Part shown: one piece after another, positions 9,445 to 18,258 of the stretch | Position numbering within the stretch: position 1 is the stretch's first letter | How the letters are laid out: each line of letters opens with the position of its first letter | Assembly: GCF_014397025.1 (NCBI RefSeq) | Contig: NZ_JACJUO010000003.1 | Location: forward strand, 62,001-126,000 | Direction: 5' to 3' | DNA: 64,000 nucleotides | Source of the DNA: Ochrobactrum sp. Marseille-Q0166 | Lineage (GTDB): Bacteria > Pseudomonadota > Alphaproteobacteria > Rhizobiales > Rhizobiaceae | Translations under genes and position numbers: made by a program | Notes under the pieces: model-generated | Database searches by the model: none | What the model was told of the DNA's origin: nothing | Seen by the model: the letters and a program-made list of their open reading frames with translations, nothing else

Positions 9445-10842
9445 TTAAAGCATTCGTAAAAGAAAGTCATAGAACCGCATGTCTTGGGCTCGCGATACGT
9501 TGATGCGTATGCCTCTTGCCAGGGGATTTTGTTTATCGATACAAAATACGCTGCCGGGGGCGATGAAGATGCTCTCTTGGGCACCGGCGCGGGCCAATTC
9601 GAGATCATTGACACCTGCTGGTAAAAGTAAATACTTGTAGTATCCCCCGACATCATTTGAAAAACATTGCCAACCGGCTTGATCGATTCTGTGTTGGAAT
9701 TCGTCTGACGCTGTTTCAATTCTCTGCCAAAGGCGTTTCAAATGCCGGTCGTAATGGCCTTCCGCTATTAATCGGTGAAGCAACCGTTCGATATGACCGG
9801 AGCTGTTGACTGTTGTTAGCATCTTCAATTCAGCTAGCGCAGCGATGATATCTTCTCGTGCGACTATGAAACCTGAACGCAAGCTTGCTGATAACGTTTT
9901 TGAAAATGTCCCCACCGAGATCACACGATTGACCTGATCCAGCGTAGCTAAACGGTGCGCCGATGGCAGAGGAAGGTCGCAAAATGGATCATCTTCGACA
10001 ATTATTATATCGTGAGTGCTCGCTGCCGCAAGTATGGCGTGGGCGACGGGTAGAGTAATCGAACTACCCATTGGATTATGCCCCAGCGATTGGGTGAAGA
10101 ACATCTTTGGCCGCTCGGATTTTAGCTTCTCGCTAAAATCACTGATGTCCGGTCCTTCGGGTGTACGGCGTACGCCAACCATGCGTATCTGCGCCAAGGC
10201 AAGTTTAGCAAACAAGGGGTAGTAACCCGGATCATCAACAAGGACTGTATCGCCGGCTGAAAGCAAGCCGCGAATAATGAGATCCAACGCGTGGTTGGCG
10301 CCAAAACTCAATAAGATATTCGCTTCTTCCGCGTGAATATGCTGGCTCCTCAAGCGATGCGCAATCTTTTCCCTTAACAGGGGAAACCCCAGCGCCGACC
10401 CATAAGCATCGGAATCGGTTGTCAGCGACCGGTCGTGAATCATGAGATGACGTTTGATTTCCGACTGCTCGGTCCATGCAGGCGGCGGACGTCCGTCTCC
10501 CACCCGGATCTGGAAACTCTGATCGAGCTGTGCGCTGAGGAGAGAAGCAATATCCACCGCTTCTGCGACATGTTTCGGCCGCTGGTTCGTTGTTGTGTCG
10601 GGTTCGAAAACAACGGTAAACCCAGACCCCTTGCGGGCTGCAATGAACCCGCCTGCCACCAAACGGTCATAGGCTTCGACGACGGTATTTTTCGATACAT
10701 TGAATTCACTTGCTGCCTTGCGAACGGAGAGCAGCCGGTTTCCATAAAGCAAGGCACCCGAAACGATCTGTTCCTTCAAGTGCGCAGTGATTGTTTCCAC
10801 AAGCGTAACCGCAGTAGTGGTCAATCTATGGGTGGGCGCCAT
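9445..10842 (-). CDS. MocR-type regulator (GntR HTH + aminotransferase fold)
   Basis: A 465-residue regulator. Residues ~10-80 form a GntR winged helix-turn-helix (LKEQIVSGALLYGNRLLSVR, then NVSKNTVVEAYDRLVAGGFI). Residues ~110-465 have the class I aminotransferase fold: LLSFGANHALDLI, DDPGYYP, EDDPFCDL and VGTFSKTLSASLRSGF, where the lysine of FSK should bind pyridoxal phosphate. MocR proteins use bound PLP adducts to switch transcription. It is divergent from the HMG-CoA catabolic operon beginning at 10954 and shares a 111-bp promoter region with a strong inverted repeat (10857-10890). Control of that operon and of itself is therefore likely. Its effector is unknown. Confidence 0.9.
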   Translation of the reverse strand: MAPTHRLTTTAVTLVETITAHLKEQIVSGALLYGNRLLSVRKAASEFNVSKNTVVEAYDRLVAGGFIAARKGSGFTVVFEPDTTTNQRPKHVAEAVDIASLLSAQLDQSFQIRVGDGRPPPAWTEQSEIKRHLMIHDRSLTTDSDAYGSALGFPLLREKIAHRLRSQHIHAEEANILLSFGANHALDLIIRGLLSAGDTVLVDDPGYYPLFAKLALAQIRMVGVRRTPEGPDISDFSEKLKSERPKMFFTQSLGHNPMGSSITLPVAHAILAAASTHDIIIVEDDPFCDLPLPSAHRLATLDQVNRVISVGTFSKTLSASLRSGFIVAREDIIAALAELKMLTTVNSSGHIERLLHRLIAEGHYDRHLKRLWQRIETASDEFQHRIDQAGWQCFSNDVGGYYKYLLLPAGVNDLELARAGAQESIFIAPGSVFCIDKQNPLARGIRINVSRAQDMRFYDFLLRML

Positions 10843-10856
10843 GTCGTCTCCGTACT

Positions 10857-10890
10857 GGTACAGTTGGGGACAATATTTAAAAACTGTACC
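10857..10890. promoter_or_regulatory. Probable MocR operator (inverted repeat)
   Basis: A perfect 9-bp inverted repeat, GGTACAGTT and AACTGTACC, separated by 16 bases that contain an A+T-rich core. A further GTAC lies just left of the repeat (10852-10855). It is 14 bp upstream of the MocR start codon and 63 bp upstream of the TTG start of the mvaA-like gene. Long-spaced half-sites in a divergent region are typical of MocR regulators. Binding is inferred, not shown. Confidence 0.6.
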
Positions 10891-10953
10891 TTTTCATGAG
10901 GGTAACAAATTGCCCATAAAACTTTCAAGAGGAACTTCTTCTGGGAGGCGGTA

Positions 10954-12267
10954 TTGGCTGATTTGAACGTGAAAGCATCGCGACAGGACGTTAATTCTCG
11001 TTTGGAGAATATGCGGAATCTTTCACCCGCTGAACGGTTGGCCAAAGTCGCCGATGCGGTATCGCTTTCGCCTGAAGAGGTGGATGTCTTATCTCATGCC
11101 GGCTTGCCGATAGATCTCGCCAATGGAATGATTGAGAATGTCATCGGCCTATTCGAACTGCCGATAGGTATCGCTACAAATTTTACCGTAAATGGGCGGG
11201 ATTATCTTATCCCGATGGCAGTGGAAGAACCATCGGTTGTCGCGGCCGCGTCCTATATGGCGCGGATAGCGCGTAAATGCGGTGGGTTTCAGACCTCGAG
11301 CACTGGCCCACTCATGCGGGCCCAGGTGCAGGTACTGAAGCTCGGCGATCCGCATGGTGCGCGAATTCGGGTGCTGCAGGAGCGTGAGGCGATCATTATG
11401 GCGGCCAACGCTAAGGATAAAGTGTTGATTTCGTTGGGTGGTGGCTGCAAAGATATTGAAGTCCATATCTTTGAAGATACGCAGGTTGGCCCTATGATTG
11501 CCGTTCATCTGATTGTGGATGTTCGGGACGCAATGGGTGCGAATACGGTCAATACGATGGCCGAAACAGTCGCGCCACTGATCGAGAAAATCACCGGTGG
11601 CGTCGTGCGTCTGCGTATTCTTTCCAATTATGCGGATTTGCGCCTTGCACGTGCAATGGTCTCGCTGACGCCGGAAGCATTGAAAACCGACGAGTACGAT
11701 GGGGAGAGAATCGCGAACGGTATTGTCGAGGCTTGCGCCTTTGCAATTGTCGATCCCTACCGCGCTGCCACCCATAATAAGGGAATTATGAACGGTATCG
11801 ATCCGATCGTTATCGCCACTGGCAACGACTGGCGCGCGATTGAAGCAGGTGCCCACGTATGGGCTTCGCGCTCGGGCCGGTACACTTCGCTTACGCGCTG
11901 GGAAATCGATGTCAAGGGGAACCTGATAGGTACACTGGAAATGCCAATGGCATTGGGCTTGGTAGGGGGTGCCACGAAAACACATCCCGCCGCGCGCGCG
12001 GCGTTGAAGGTATTGGGTGTGCAGACAGCACAGGAATTAGCCGAAGTTACGGTAGCAGTCGGGTTGGCACAGAACATGGCTGCGCTTCGTGCCCTGGCGA
12101 CGGAAGGCATCCAGAAGGGACATATGGCATTGCATGCCCGCAACATTGCCATTGTCGCCGGAGCGACCGGCGAGGAAGTTGACAAGGTTGCGGCCGCTCT
12201 GACCGCTAACCACGATGTCCGCGTGGACCGGGCAAAAGAATTGCTGGAAGGCATGCGCAACGCTTGA
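10954..12267 (+). CDS. mvaA: Degradative (class II) HMG-CoA reductase
   Basis: A 437-residue class II hydroxymethylglutaryl-CoA reductase, which in catabolism oxidises mevalonate plus CoA to HMG-CoA. Visible key parts: ENVIG at 61-65 (substrate contact), the catalytic glutamate region [10 protein letters not shown] at 91-100, DAMGANTVN at 192-200, catalytic Lys276 in HNKGI, Asp292 in GNDWRA, and the flap histidine in [10 protein letters not shown] near 388. Length and motifs fit the Pseudomonas mevalonii enzyme rather than the larger class I enzymes. The start is TTG, with GGGAGG five bases upstream (10943-10948); an ATG start is not available. First gene of a twelve-gene array with HMG-CoA lyase three genes on, so a degradative role is well supported. 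Confidence 0.93.
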   Translation: MADLNVKASRQDVNSRLENMRNLSPAERLAKVADAVSLSPEEVDVLSHAGLPIDLANGMIENVIGLFELPIGIATNFTVNGRDYLIPMAVEEPSVVAAASYMARIARKCGGFQTSSTGPLMRAQVQVLKLGDPHGARIRVLQEREAIIMAANAKDKVLISLGGGCKDIEVHIFEDTQVGPMIAVHLIVDVRDAMGANTVNTMAETVAPLIEKITGGVVRLRILSNYADLRLARAMVSLTPEALKTDEYDGERIANGIVEACAFAIVDPYRAATHNKGIMNGIDPIVIATGNDWRAIEAGAHVWASRSGRYTSLTRWEIDVKGNLIGTLEMPMALGLVGGATKTHPAARAALKVLGVQTAQELAEVTVAVGLAQNMAALRALATEGIQKGHMALHARNIAIVAGATGEEVDKVAAALTANHDVRVDRAKELLEGMRNA

Positions 12268-12355
12268 TGGTACGCGTACGCGAATCCCTGCAATTATTGC
12301 GCAATGCAATGAGCCAGGGACCGGATTGACAGTCCTGGCAGATATGGAGGCCCCA

Positions 12356-13597
12356 ATGAGTACTGAACGAGAAATGCGCCCTGTCCTTTCAAGGAGATCT
12401 GGTCCGTTGTCAGGGGTAATCGTTCTCGACGTGACGCGGGTCGTCGCGGGGCCGTTTTGCGCAATGCTTCTGGCTGATATGGGCGCGACTGTTATCAAGG
12501 TCGAACATCCGAGAGAGCCGGATTATGCAAGGACGTTTCCACCATTTGTACCCTCAGGAGAAATACAGCTCAGCGCATTTTTCTCCCAGTTCAATCGCAA
12601 CAAGCTGGGTTTATCGATCAATTTGAAGTCCGAAGACGGAAAACTCCTGCTTAAACAATTGGTCAAGCAGGCGGATATTCTGATCGAGAACTTCCGTCCG
12701 GGAACGATGGACAGGCTGGGTTTGGGTTACGATACTCTCAGCGCCATTAATCCAAAGCTTGTTTATACCGCCATAAGCGGATTTGGTCGATCAGGTCCCA
12801 ATTCATCGAAGCCCGCATATGACAATACAGGACAGGCGGCAGGCGGCCTATGGTCAATGAATGGTTATCCAGACCGGCCGCCGGTGAGAGTTGGAACGAT
12901 CATAGGCGATCTGGCTGCGTCGCTTTACGCAGCTATCGGGACTCTTGCGGCTCTGCGGGAGGCTGAAAAAACTGGCAAGGGTCAGGTCGTGGATGTATCT
13001 CAACAAGATTCGATCCTCACTCTCACTGAAAATGCTGTGGTGCGTTACACCACTCAAAAAGAAGTGGCTGAGCCTTTAGGGAACGATCATCCATTCGTCA
13101 GTCCTTATGGTCAGTATCCCTGCAAGGACGGTTACGTGTTCTTCGGAGGTTATACGGATAAATTCTGGTCCATCACGTGCAAGCTGTTCGGCCAGCCCGA
13201 AAAAGCCAAGGACCCGCAAATCGACACGATGGAGAAGCGTTTCGATCCAAAGATTTCGGAGACAGTTGTCAAGCCTCTCCTGAATGAATGGTTTAGTAAG
13301 TATACAAAAGCCGAACTTGAAGAAATGGCGGGAGACCAAGTTCCCTTAAGTGCAATCAAGACCATAGCAGAGGTTGTCGAAGATCCTCACATTGCAGCGC
13401 GCGAGATGATTGTCGATGTCCCTATGGGAGACCAGCTGGTCAAAATGTTCGGGCTGCCAATCAAGCTCTCCGGCATGGAGAGTATCCGGTATGAGAAGGC
13501 TCCGTCTCCCGGAGAGCACAGCGCCCGTATTCTGACAGAACTTCTGGGCGTTTCACCCGAAGAGGTGGCCCGATTGAAAGATCAAGGTGCAATTTGA
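12356..13597 (+). CDS. Family III CoA-transferase (CaiB/BaiF)
   Basis: A 413-residue cytoplasmic CoA-transferase. The start at 12356 is preferred because TATGGAGG lies just upstream; the frame is open 47 codons further but without support. Family features: LDVTRVVAGPFCAMLLADMG at 24-43, KVEHP, NRNKLGLSINLK at 80-91, ENFRPG, and Asp156 in PAYDNTGQ, the residue that forms the acyl anhydride in this family. Human SUGCT, of the same family, accepts 3-hydroxy-3-methylglutarate, so activation of free HMG with succinyl-CoA is a sensible proposal next to HMG-CoA lyase. The acid actually used cannot be read from the sequence. Its stop overlaps the next ATG (TGATG). Confidence 0.88.
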   Translation: MSTEREMRPVLSRRSGPLSGVIVLDVTRVVAGPFCAMLLADMGATVIKVEHPREPDYARTFPPFVPSGEIQLSAFFSQFNRNKLGLSINLKSEDGKLLLKQLVKQADILIENFRPGTMDRLGLGYDTLSAINPKLVYTAISGFGRSGPNSSKPAYDNTGQAAGGLWSMNGYPDRPPVRVGTIIGDLAASLYAAIGTLAALREAEKTGKGQVVDVSQQDSILTLTENAVVRYTTQKEVAEPLGNDHPFVSPYGQYPCKDGYVFFGGYTDKFWSITCKLFGQPEKAKDPQIDTMEKRFDPKISETVVKPLLNEWFSKYTKAELEEMAGDQVPLSAIKTIAEVVEDPHIAAREMIVDVPMGDQLVKMFGLPIKLSGMESIRYEKAPSPGEHSARILTELLGVSPEEVARLKDQGAI

Positions 13598-14358
13598 TGG
13601 GGACGATCGACTTCACGAAGGACGATCACGTTGCGATCATCCGGATTAACCGGCCCGAAAAACTCAACTCATTGACGCTGTCGATGTATGACGATCTAGG
13701 CGCCGCTTTTCAGAGCGCCAATACTGATTCAGAAATTCATTCGGTGGTTCTGTGTGGCGAGGGAACGCGCGCCTTTTGTGCGGGCGCGGATCTCAAGGAA
13801 TCGATTCCCGCTCTTGCATCTGATCGGTTCGATATTTCGGCCTGGGACCCGGCACATATCAAATATGCCGGGTTTAATAAGCCGATAGTAAGCGCGGTCC
13901 AAGGTGTCTGCATGGGGGCTGGTTTCGAACTCATGCTGGCTACGGACATAAGGATTGCTTCGCAGGACGCTGTGTTTCAGCTTCCTGAGGTAGGGCACGG
14001 CTTTGTTCCGGCAGGCGGTACGTTGGTGCGCTTGGTACGCCAGATAGGATATGCCCATGCCATGGAGATAATGCTCACTGCCGAACGCTTCTCTGCATCG
14101 GATATGCTTGAACGGGGCATCGTCAATCGTATTGAACCTTCAGATAAGGTTGAGGCAACCGCTATAGATATGGCTCGTCGACTGGCCGGTTTCAGTCCAA
14201 CGGCGGTACAGGCCATAAAGGAAGCGGCATTAACATTGCCGGACCTTCCTCTTGTCGATGCTTTCCGCGAGGAAGCCAGAATTGGCCAGCGTACCTTTAC
14301 CAGTGACGAAGCCAAGAAGAGTCTGGCGGCTTTTGCAGCGCGGGGAAAGGATCGATGA
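13597..14358 (+). CDS. Enoyl-CoA hydratase/isomerase family protein
   Basis: A 253-residue crotonase-fold protein, translationally coupled to the CoA-transferase by the TGATG overlap. It carries the oxyanion-hole segment AFCAGADLKE near residue 58 and MGAGFELMLATDIRIAS near 107, with one catalytic glutamate in FELM and the second in QLPEVGHGF. Both glutamates suggest a hydratase. Between a CoA-transferase and HMG-CoA lyase the expected reaction is hydration of 3-methylglutaconyl-CoA to HMG-CoA, as in leucine or terpenoid breakdown; this is inferred from context, as crotonase sequences alone do not fix the substrate. Its stop overlaps the start of the lyase gene (ATGATG). Confidence 0.87.
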   Translation: MGTIDFTKDDHVAIIRINRPEKLNSLTLSMYDDLGAAFQSANTDSEIHSVVLCGEGTRAFCAGADLKESIPALASDRFDISAWDPAHIKYAGFNKPIVSAVQGVCMGAGFELMLATDIRIASQDAVFQLPEVGHGFVPAGGTLVRLVRQIGYAHAMEIMLTAERFSASDMLERGIVNRIEPSDKVEATAIDMARRLAGFSPTAVQAIKEAALTLPDLPLVDAFREEARIGQRTFTSDEAKKSLAAFAARGKDR

Positions 14359-15227
14359 TGGCTGGCGTCACGATAGTTGAGGTCGGCCCCCGTGATGGTC
14401 TACAGAATGAAAAACGCGTCGTGGCGACTGAGGAAAAACTTGAGCTTATTTCCCTTCTGCGTGCGGCTAGGTTGACGCGACTGGAAGTTACGGCTTTCGT
14501 TTCCCCGAAATGGGTACCTCAGATGGCGGATCATCAAGCTGTATTGCGTGGGACCCCGCAAGCAGAAGGATTGATCCGCTCGGTGTTGGTGCCAAATGAG
14601 CGTGGTGCCCGTGCTGCGCTCGAAATAGGTGTCGAGGAGCTGGCGGTATTTACGAGCGCATCGGAAAGCTTTGCCAGAACGAACATTAACTGCTCGATAG
14701 ATGAGAGTATCAATAGGTTTCAACCAATTGCTGACCTAGCGCGCAACAGTGGCGTGCGTTTGCGTGGATATGTGTCCTGCGCCGTTGAATGCCCATTTGA
14801 AGGCGCTGTTGAGCCGCACGTGGTCGCGGAAATTGTGGGCAAGCTTGCGGATTTGGGCTGCACCGAAATTTCCCTGGCGGATACGATTGGGCGAGCTTCG
14901 CCAGATAGCGTTCATAAGTTGCTATGTGTTGTCGGCCAGAAACTTCAGTCGCAGCAACTCGCTTGTCACTTTCACGATACTTATGGTCGGGCGCTTGAGA
15001 ACATCAATGTAGGACTTGAACACGGTATCCGTGTTTTCGACAGCGCTATCGGGGGGCTTGGGGGATGTCCATACGCACCAGGAGCAGCTGGAAATCTAAG
15101 CACATTGCGGCTGGTCAACCATCTGGAGAATAAGGGCTATTCCACGGGCGTTGACATTGCCGCGTTGAAACGAGCTCAGGAGTTTGCAGCGAGAATTCGG
15201 ACCAATTCGATGTGTGTTTCCGATTAA
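14355..15227 (+). CDS. mvaB: Hydroxymethylglutaryl-CoA lyase
   Basis: A 290-residue TIM-barrel lyase splitting HMG-CoA to acetyl-CoA and acetoacetate. The N-terminal VGPRDGLQNE (10-19) holds a metal-binding Asp and the catalytic Arg; CHFHDTYG near residue 203 holds the two metal-ligand histidines; the signature loop GGLGGCPYAPGAAGN near 235 holds the active-site cysteine. All match known HMG-CoA lyases, and the length is normal. The gene overlaps the enoyl-CoA hydratase gene by four bases; two adjacent ATG codons are possible starts (14355 or 14358). It finishes the catabolic core of this cluster: reductase, CoA-transferase, hydratase and lyase all converge on HMG-CoA. Confidence 0.94.
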   Translation: MMAGVTIVEVGPRDGLQNEKRVVATEEKLELISLLRAARLTRLEVTAFVSPKWVPQMADHQAVLRGTPQAEGLIRSVLVPNERGARAALEIGVEELAVFTSASESFARTNINCSIDESINRFQPIADLARNSGVRLRGYVSCAVECPFEGAVEPHVVAEIVGKLADLGCTEISLADTIGRASPDSVHKLLCVVGQKLQSQQLACHFHDTYGRALENINVGLEHGIRVFDSAIGGLGGCPYAPGAAGNLSTLRLVNHLENKGYSTGVDIAALKRAQEFAARIRTNSMCVSD

Positions 15228-15254
15228 TAAATAGAATAATATGGGAGGAACTGT

Positions 15255-16484
15255 ATGCGCGTTGATAGACTTAAGCAGTTGGCAAGTGTCGCGGTTTTCC
15301 TGACGGGAATACTCGCGACGTCAAACGTCTTCGCTAAAGATGGAATCAGTGATCAGGTTGTCCGTATCGGGCTTATTGAGGACATGAGCGGCGTCTACGC
15401 CGATATCACCGGTATGGGTGCTGTCACGGCTGCAAAAATGGCAGTCGAAGAGTTTGGTGGGACCGTTCTGGGGATGCCAATCGAGATCGTCTCTGCAGAT
15501 CACCAGAACAAGGCTGATATCGGCGGTGCAATCGCACGAAAGTGGTTCGACGAAGATGGTGTTGATGCAATTCTCGATGTAGCGTCATCGTCGCCAGCAC
15601 TAGCGGCTTTGGAAGTCGCAAAGCAGAAGGAAAAGCTTATCGTCCTGAGTTCTCCCGGTTCGTTGCGTATCACGAATGACGCATGTGGCCCTTTTGTCGT
15701 TCATTGGGCATACGATACTTATGCAGTTGCGCATACTACGGGTCAGGCACTCGTCGATCAGGGGCTGAAGAGCTGGTATTTCATTACTGCGGATTATGCT
15801 TTTGGTCACGGTCTGGAAAAGGAGACCGGCGACCTCATCAAGGCGAGGGGTGGTGACGTTGTGGGCAGTATCCGCTTGCCTATCGGGACCGCCGACTTTG
15901 CATCGGCACTTCTTACGGCGCAAGGGTCAGGTGCAAGCGTGGTTGCTCTGGCGAATGCTGGTGCTGATACGATCAACTCGGTCAAGCAGGCCGCGCAATT
16001 CGGCCTTACTCAAACGGGCCAGAAGCTAGCCACACTTGGCGGTTTCATCAACGATATCCATGGAATGGGTCTTGAAGAAGCGCAAGGATTGACGATTGTC
16101 GAGGCCAGTTACTGGAACCTGAATGAACAAACACGCGCATGGTCACAACGTTTTTTCGATGAAAGAAAGGCAATGCCGAACATGTTGCAGACCGGAGTTT
16201 ATTCATCCGTGCTCCACTATCTCAAGGCCGTCGAGGAAGCTGGTACGGATGATACTAAACAGGTGGTCGCCAAAATGAGGGAGCTGCCGGTCAACGACGT
16301 TTTCTATCAAAATGGTTCCATTCGCGCGGATGGTCGCATGATGCACGACATGTATCTGTTTGAGGTCAAGAAGCCTGGCGAATCCAAAGAACCGTGGGAT
16401 TACTACAAGTTGCTGGCAACGGTTTCCGCTGACAAGGCATTCCAGCCCTTGGAGAGGTCGCAATGCCCGTTGGTGACAAAATAA
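15255..16484 (+). CDS. Branched-chain-amino-acid-type solute-binding protein (Peripla_BP_6)
   Basis: A 409-residue exported receptor. The signal peptide covers about residues 1-27 (LASVAVFLTGILATSNVFA). The mature part begins with VVRIGLIEDMSGVYADITG, followed by AAKMAVEEFGG and VDAILDVASSSPALAALEVA, the LivJ/LivK fold. The ribosome site GGGAGGAACTG precedes the ATG. It directly follows the HMG-CoA lyase gene by 27 bp, but no LivH, LivM, LivG or LivF gene is present; the only permease genes in this array belong to the unrelated peptide class. It may work with a transporter elsewhere or act as a sensor. The ligand is probably a small acid related to the operon substrate, which is only a guess. 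Confidence 0.88.
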   Translation: MRVDRLKQLASVAVFLTGILATSNVFAKDGISDQVVRIGLIEDMSGVYADITGMGAVTAAKMAVEEFGGTVLGMPIEIVSADHQNKADIGGAIARKWFDEDGVDAILDVASSSPALAALEVAKQKEKLIVLSSPGSLRITNDACGPFVVHWAYDTYAVAHTTGQALVDQGLKSWYFITADYAFGHGLEKETGDLIKARGGDVVGSIRLPIGTADFASALLTAQGSGASVVALANAGADTINSVKQAAQFGLTQTGQKLATLGGFINDIHGMGLEEAQGLTIVEASYWNLNEQTRAWSQRFFDERKAMPNMLQTGVYSSVLHYLKAVEEAGTDDTKQVVAKMRELPVNDVFYQNGSIRADGRMMHDMYLFEVKKPGESKEPWDYYKLLATVSADKAFQPLERSQCPLVTK

Positions 16485-16557
16485 CACCTGTTGTGCAGAA
16501 CATGATCGTTATCTGATTTGGCGCAACATCTCATAGCCGTTCAATAGGAGATATAAA

Positions 16558-18150
16558 ATGACAGGGAACATGAACCGGCGAGAGTTTAATCTGTTTTTGG
16601 CTGCAACCATCGCTTGTGTAGCGACGGGTGGAGCGGCCTATGCTCAGGCGGACGGAGAAACGCTTATGTCCATTGTCTATCCTGAGCCACCAATTTTGAA
16701 TCTGGGATTGAACCAGCAAACCCCCACCGGCTTGGTGGCAGGAAAGCTCTACGAGGGGTTGCTTTCTTATTCAAGGGATTTGACGCCACAGCCTTTGCTG
16801 GCAGATTCATGGGACGTTTCGCCGGATGGCTTAACCTACACTTTTCATCTCGTAAAAAATGCGAAATGGCACGATGGTCAGCCATTCACATCTGCGGATG
16901 TTGTTTTTTCCTGCAAGACGTTTCTGCCTGAAGTGCACCCGCGTGCGCGAGATGTTTTCAGCCGCTGCGTCAGTATTGAGGCACCTGACGATTACACGGT
17001 GATTTTCAAGCTCATGCGGGCGTTTCCGGCGTTCCTTATGGCATTTGAGACGGCATCAGCGCCTATGATGCCACGCCACCAACTCGAGGGAACGGATTAT
17101 CGCAAAGTGGGGGCGGAGCAACCCCCTATAGGCACCGGCCCTTTCCGTTTCTCGGAATGGGTGCGCGGTTCGCATATCCGTCTGACGGCGACAGATGACT
17201 ACTACCGTCAAGGCGAGCCGAAACTTCGCGAAATCTATTATCGTGTAATTCCCGATGCCGCTTCACGCGGCGTGTCCTTGGAGCAGGGGGATACGCAGTT
17301 AGCGCAATGGCAAGACATTGAACCTTTCGACGTGGCGCGTCTGGCGGCGCTGCCGCATCTTGAGATGACTACTGACGGCTACGAGTATTTTTCTCCGATG
17401 CTATGGATCGAGCTGAACTGTCGCCGTCCGCCCATGAACGACAAGCGCTTCAGGCAAGCACTGATGCATTTGATTGATCGCGAGTTCGTACGCGATCGAA
17501 TCTTGTTCGGGCTAGCAAAAACGGCCACGGGGCCAATCTCATCTTCAATGCGGTTTTATAGCGCCGACGTGCGGACTTATGAACCTTCGGTCGAGAAGGC
17601 TACCAAGCTGCTGGATGAAATGGGCCTAAAGCCAGGTGCGGATGGCGTGAGAGCTTCCCTCAAGTTCACAATGGTACCTGCCGGAGAGACGTGGACTCGC
17701 ATCGCAGAATATGTGCGACAGTCGTTTGTTAAGGCAGGTATCAAGGTCGAATTACAGAGCAACGATTTGGCAGGTTGGGTTGAGAGTGTCAGCAATGGTG
17801 ACTTCGATATAACCGGCAACCAGCTTTATCAAAATGGTGATCCCGCTCTCGGGGTGGCCCGCACCTATATATCGTCAAATATCCGTAAAGGTGTCATGTT
17901 CTCCAATACGTCAGGCTACTCTGACCCCAAAGTCGATGAATTGTTCGAAGCTGCGGCAAGTGAACTGGATGCGGAAAAGCGCCAAGCTTATTACACCGAG
18001 GTTCAACAGTTTCTGGTTGAAGAAATGCCCGTCCTCTGGTTGGCAGAACAAAGATACCCAACAATATTTGATAACCGCCTGAAGGAAGTGGCGGCCTCAG
18101 CCACTGGCGTCAATTCCAATTTCGGCACAGTCAATTTCGCCCTGAGCTAG
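16558..18150 (+). CDS. Peptide/nickel-type ABC substrate-binding protein (SBP_bac_5)
   Basis: A 530-residue periplasmic receptor with AGGAGATATAAA before its ATG. The N-terminus NRREFNLFLAATIACVA has a twin-arginine-like pattern followed by a hydrophobic stretch and AYAQA, so export by Tat or Sec is possible. Family segments include PPILNLGLNQQTPT, GLVAGKLYEGLLSY, SWDVSPDGLTYTFHL, WHDGQPFTSADVVFS and QPPIGTGPFRFSEW. The length is normal for DppA/OppA. It should feed the DppB/DppC/DppDF transporter at 19458-22904, from which it is separated by an M20 hydrolase gene. Together they suggest uptake of a peptide-like or amide-conjugated compound that is then hydrolysed. Confidence 0.9.
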   Translation: MTGNMNRREFNLFLAATIACVATGGAAYAQADGETLMSIVYPEPPILNLGLNQQTPTGLVAGKLYEGLLSYSRDLTPQPLLADSWDVSPDGLTYTFHLVKNAKWHDGQPFTSADVVFSCKTFLPEVHPRARDVFSRCVSIEAPDDYTVIFKLMRAFPAFLMAFETASAPMMPRHQLEGTDYRKVGAEQPPIGTGPFRFSEWVRGSHIRLTATDDYYRQGEPKLREIYYRVIPDAASRGVSLEQGDTQLAQWQDIEPFDVARLAALPHLEMTTDGYEYFSPMLWIELNCRRPPMNDKRFRQALMHLIDREFVRDRILFGLAKTATGPISSSMRFYSADVRTYEPSVEKATKLLDEMGLKPGADGVRASLKFTMVPAGETWTRIAEYVRQSFVKAGIKVELQSNDLAGWVESVSNGDFDITGNQLYQNGDPALGVARTYISSNIRKGVMFSNTSGYSDPKVDELFEAAASELDAEKRQAYYTEVQQFLVEEMPVLWLAEQRYPTIFDNRLKEVAASATGVNSNFGTVNFALS

Positions 18151-18225
18151 CCGTTACATTCGACCTGAGAGTCGAAGAGGAATGGACTGCTCTAGAGGCG
18201 GCTCTCGACATGATTCCAGATTGAA

Positions 18226-18245
18226 GGTGGTTGCTGACAACCACC
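18226..18245 (+). terminator. Perfect hairpin between receptor and hydrolase genes
   Basis: An 8-bp perfect stem (GGTGGTTG / CAACCACC) with the tetraloop CTGA, in the 108-bp gap after the solute-receptor gene and 13 bp before the M20 hydrolase start. No T tract follows. In transporter operons such hairpins often protect the receptor mRNA or reduce read-through so that receptor is made in excess. That role is inferred. Confidence 0.5.
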
Positions 18246-18258
18246 ACATGAAAGGCTG

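Noticed and set aside
11149..11985. 278-codon open frame antisense to the HMG-CoA reductase gene
   Set aside because: No recognisable domain, rich in His/Arg/Cys as usual for antisense frames, and fully inside a well-conserved enzyme gene.
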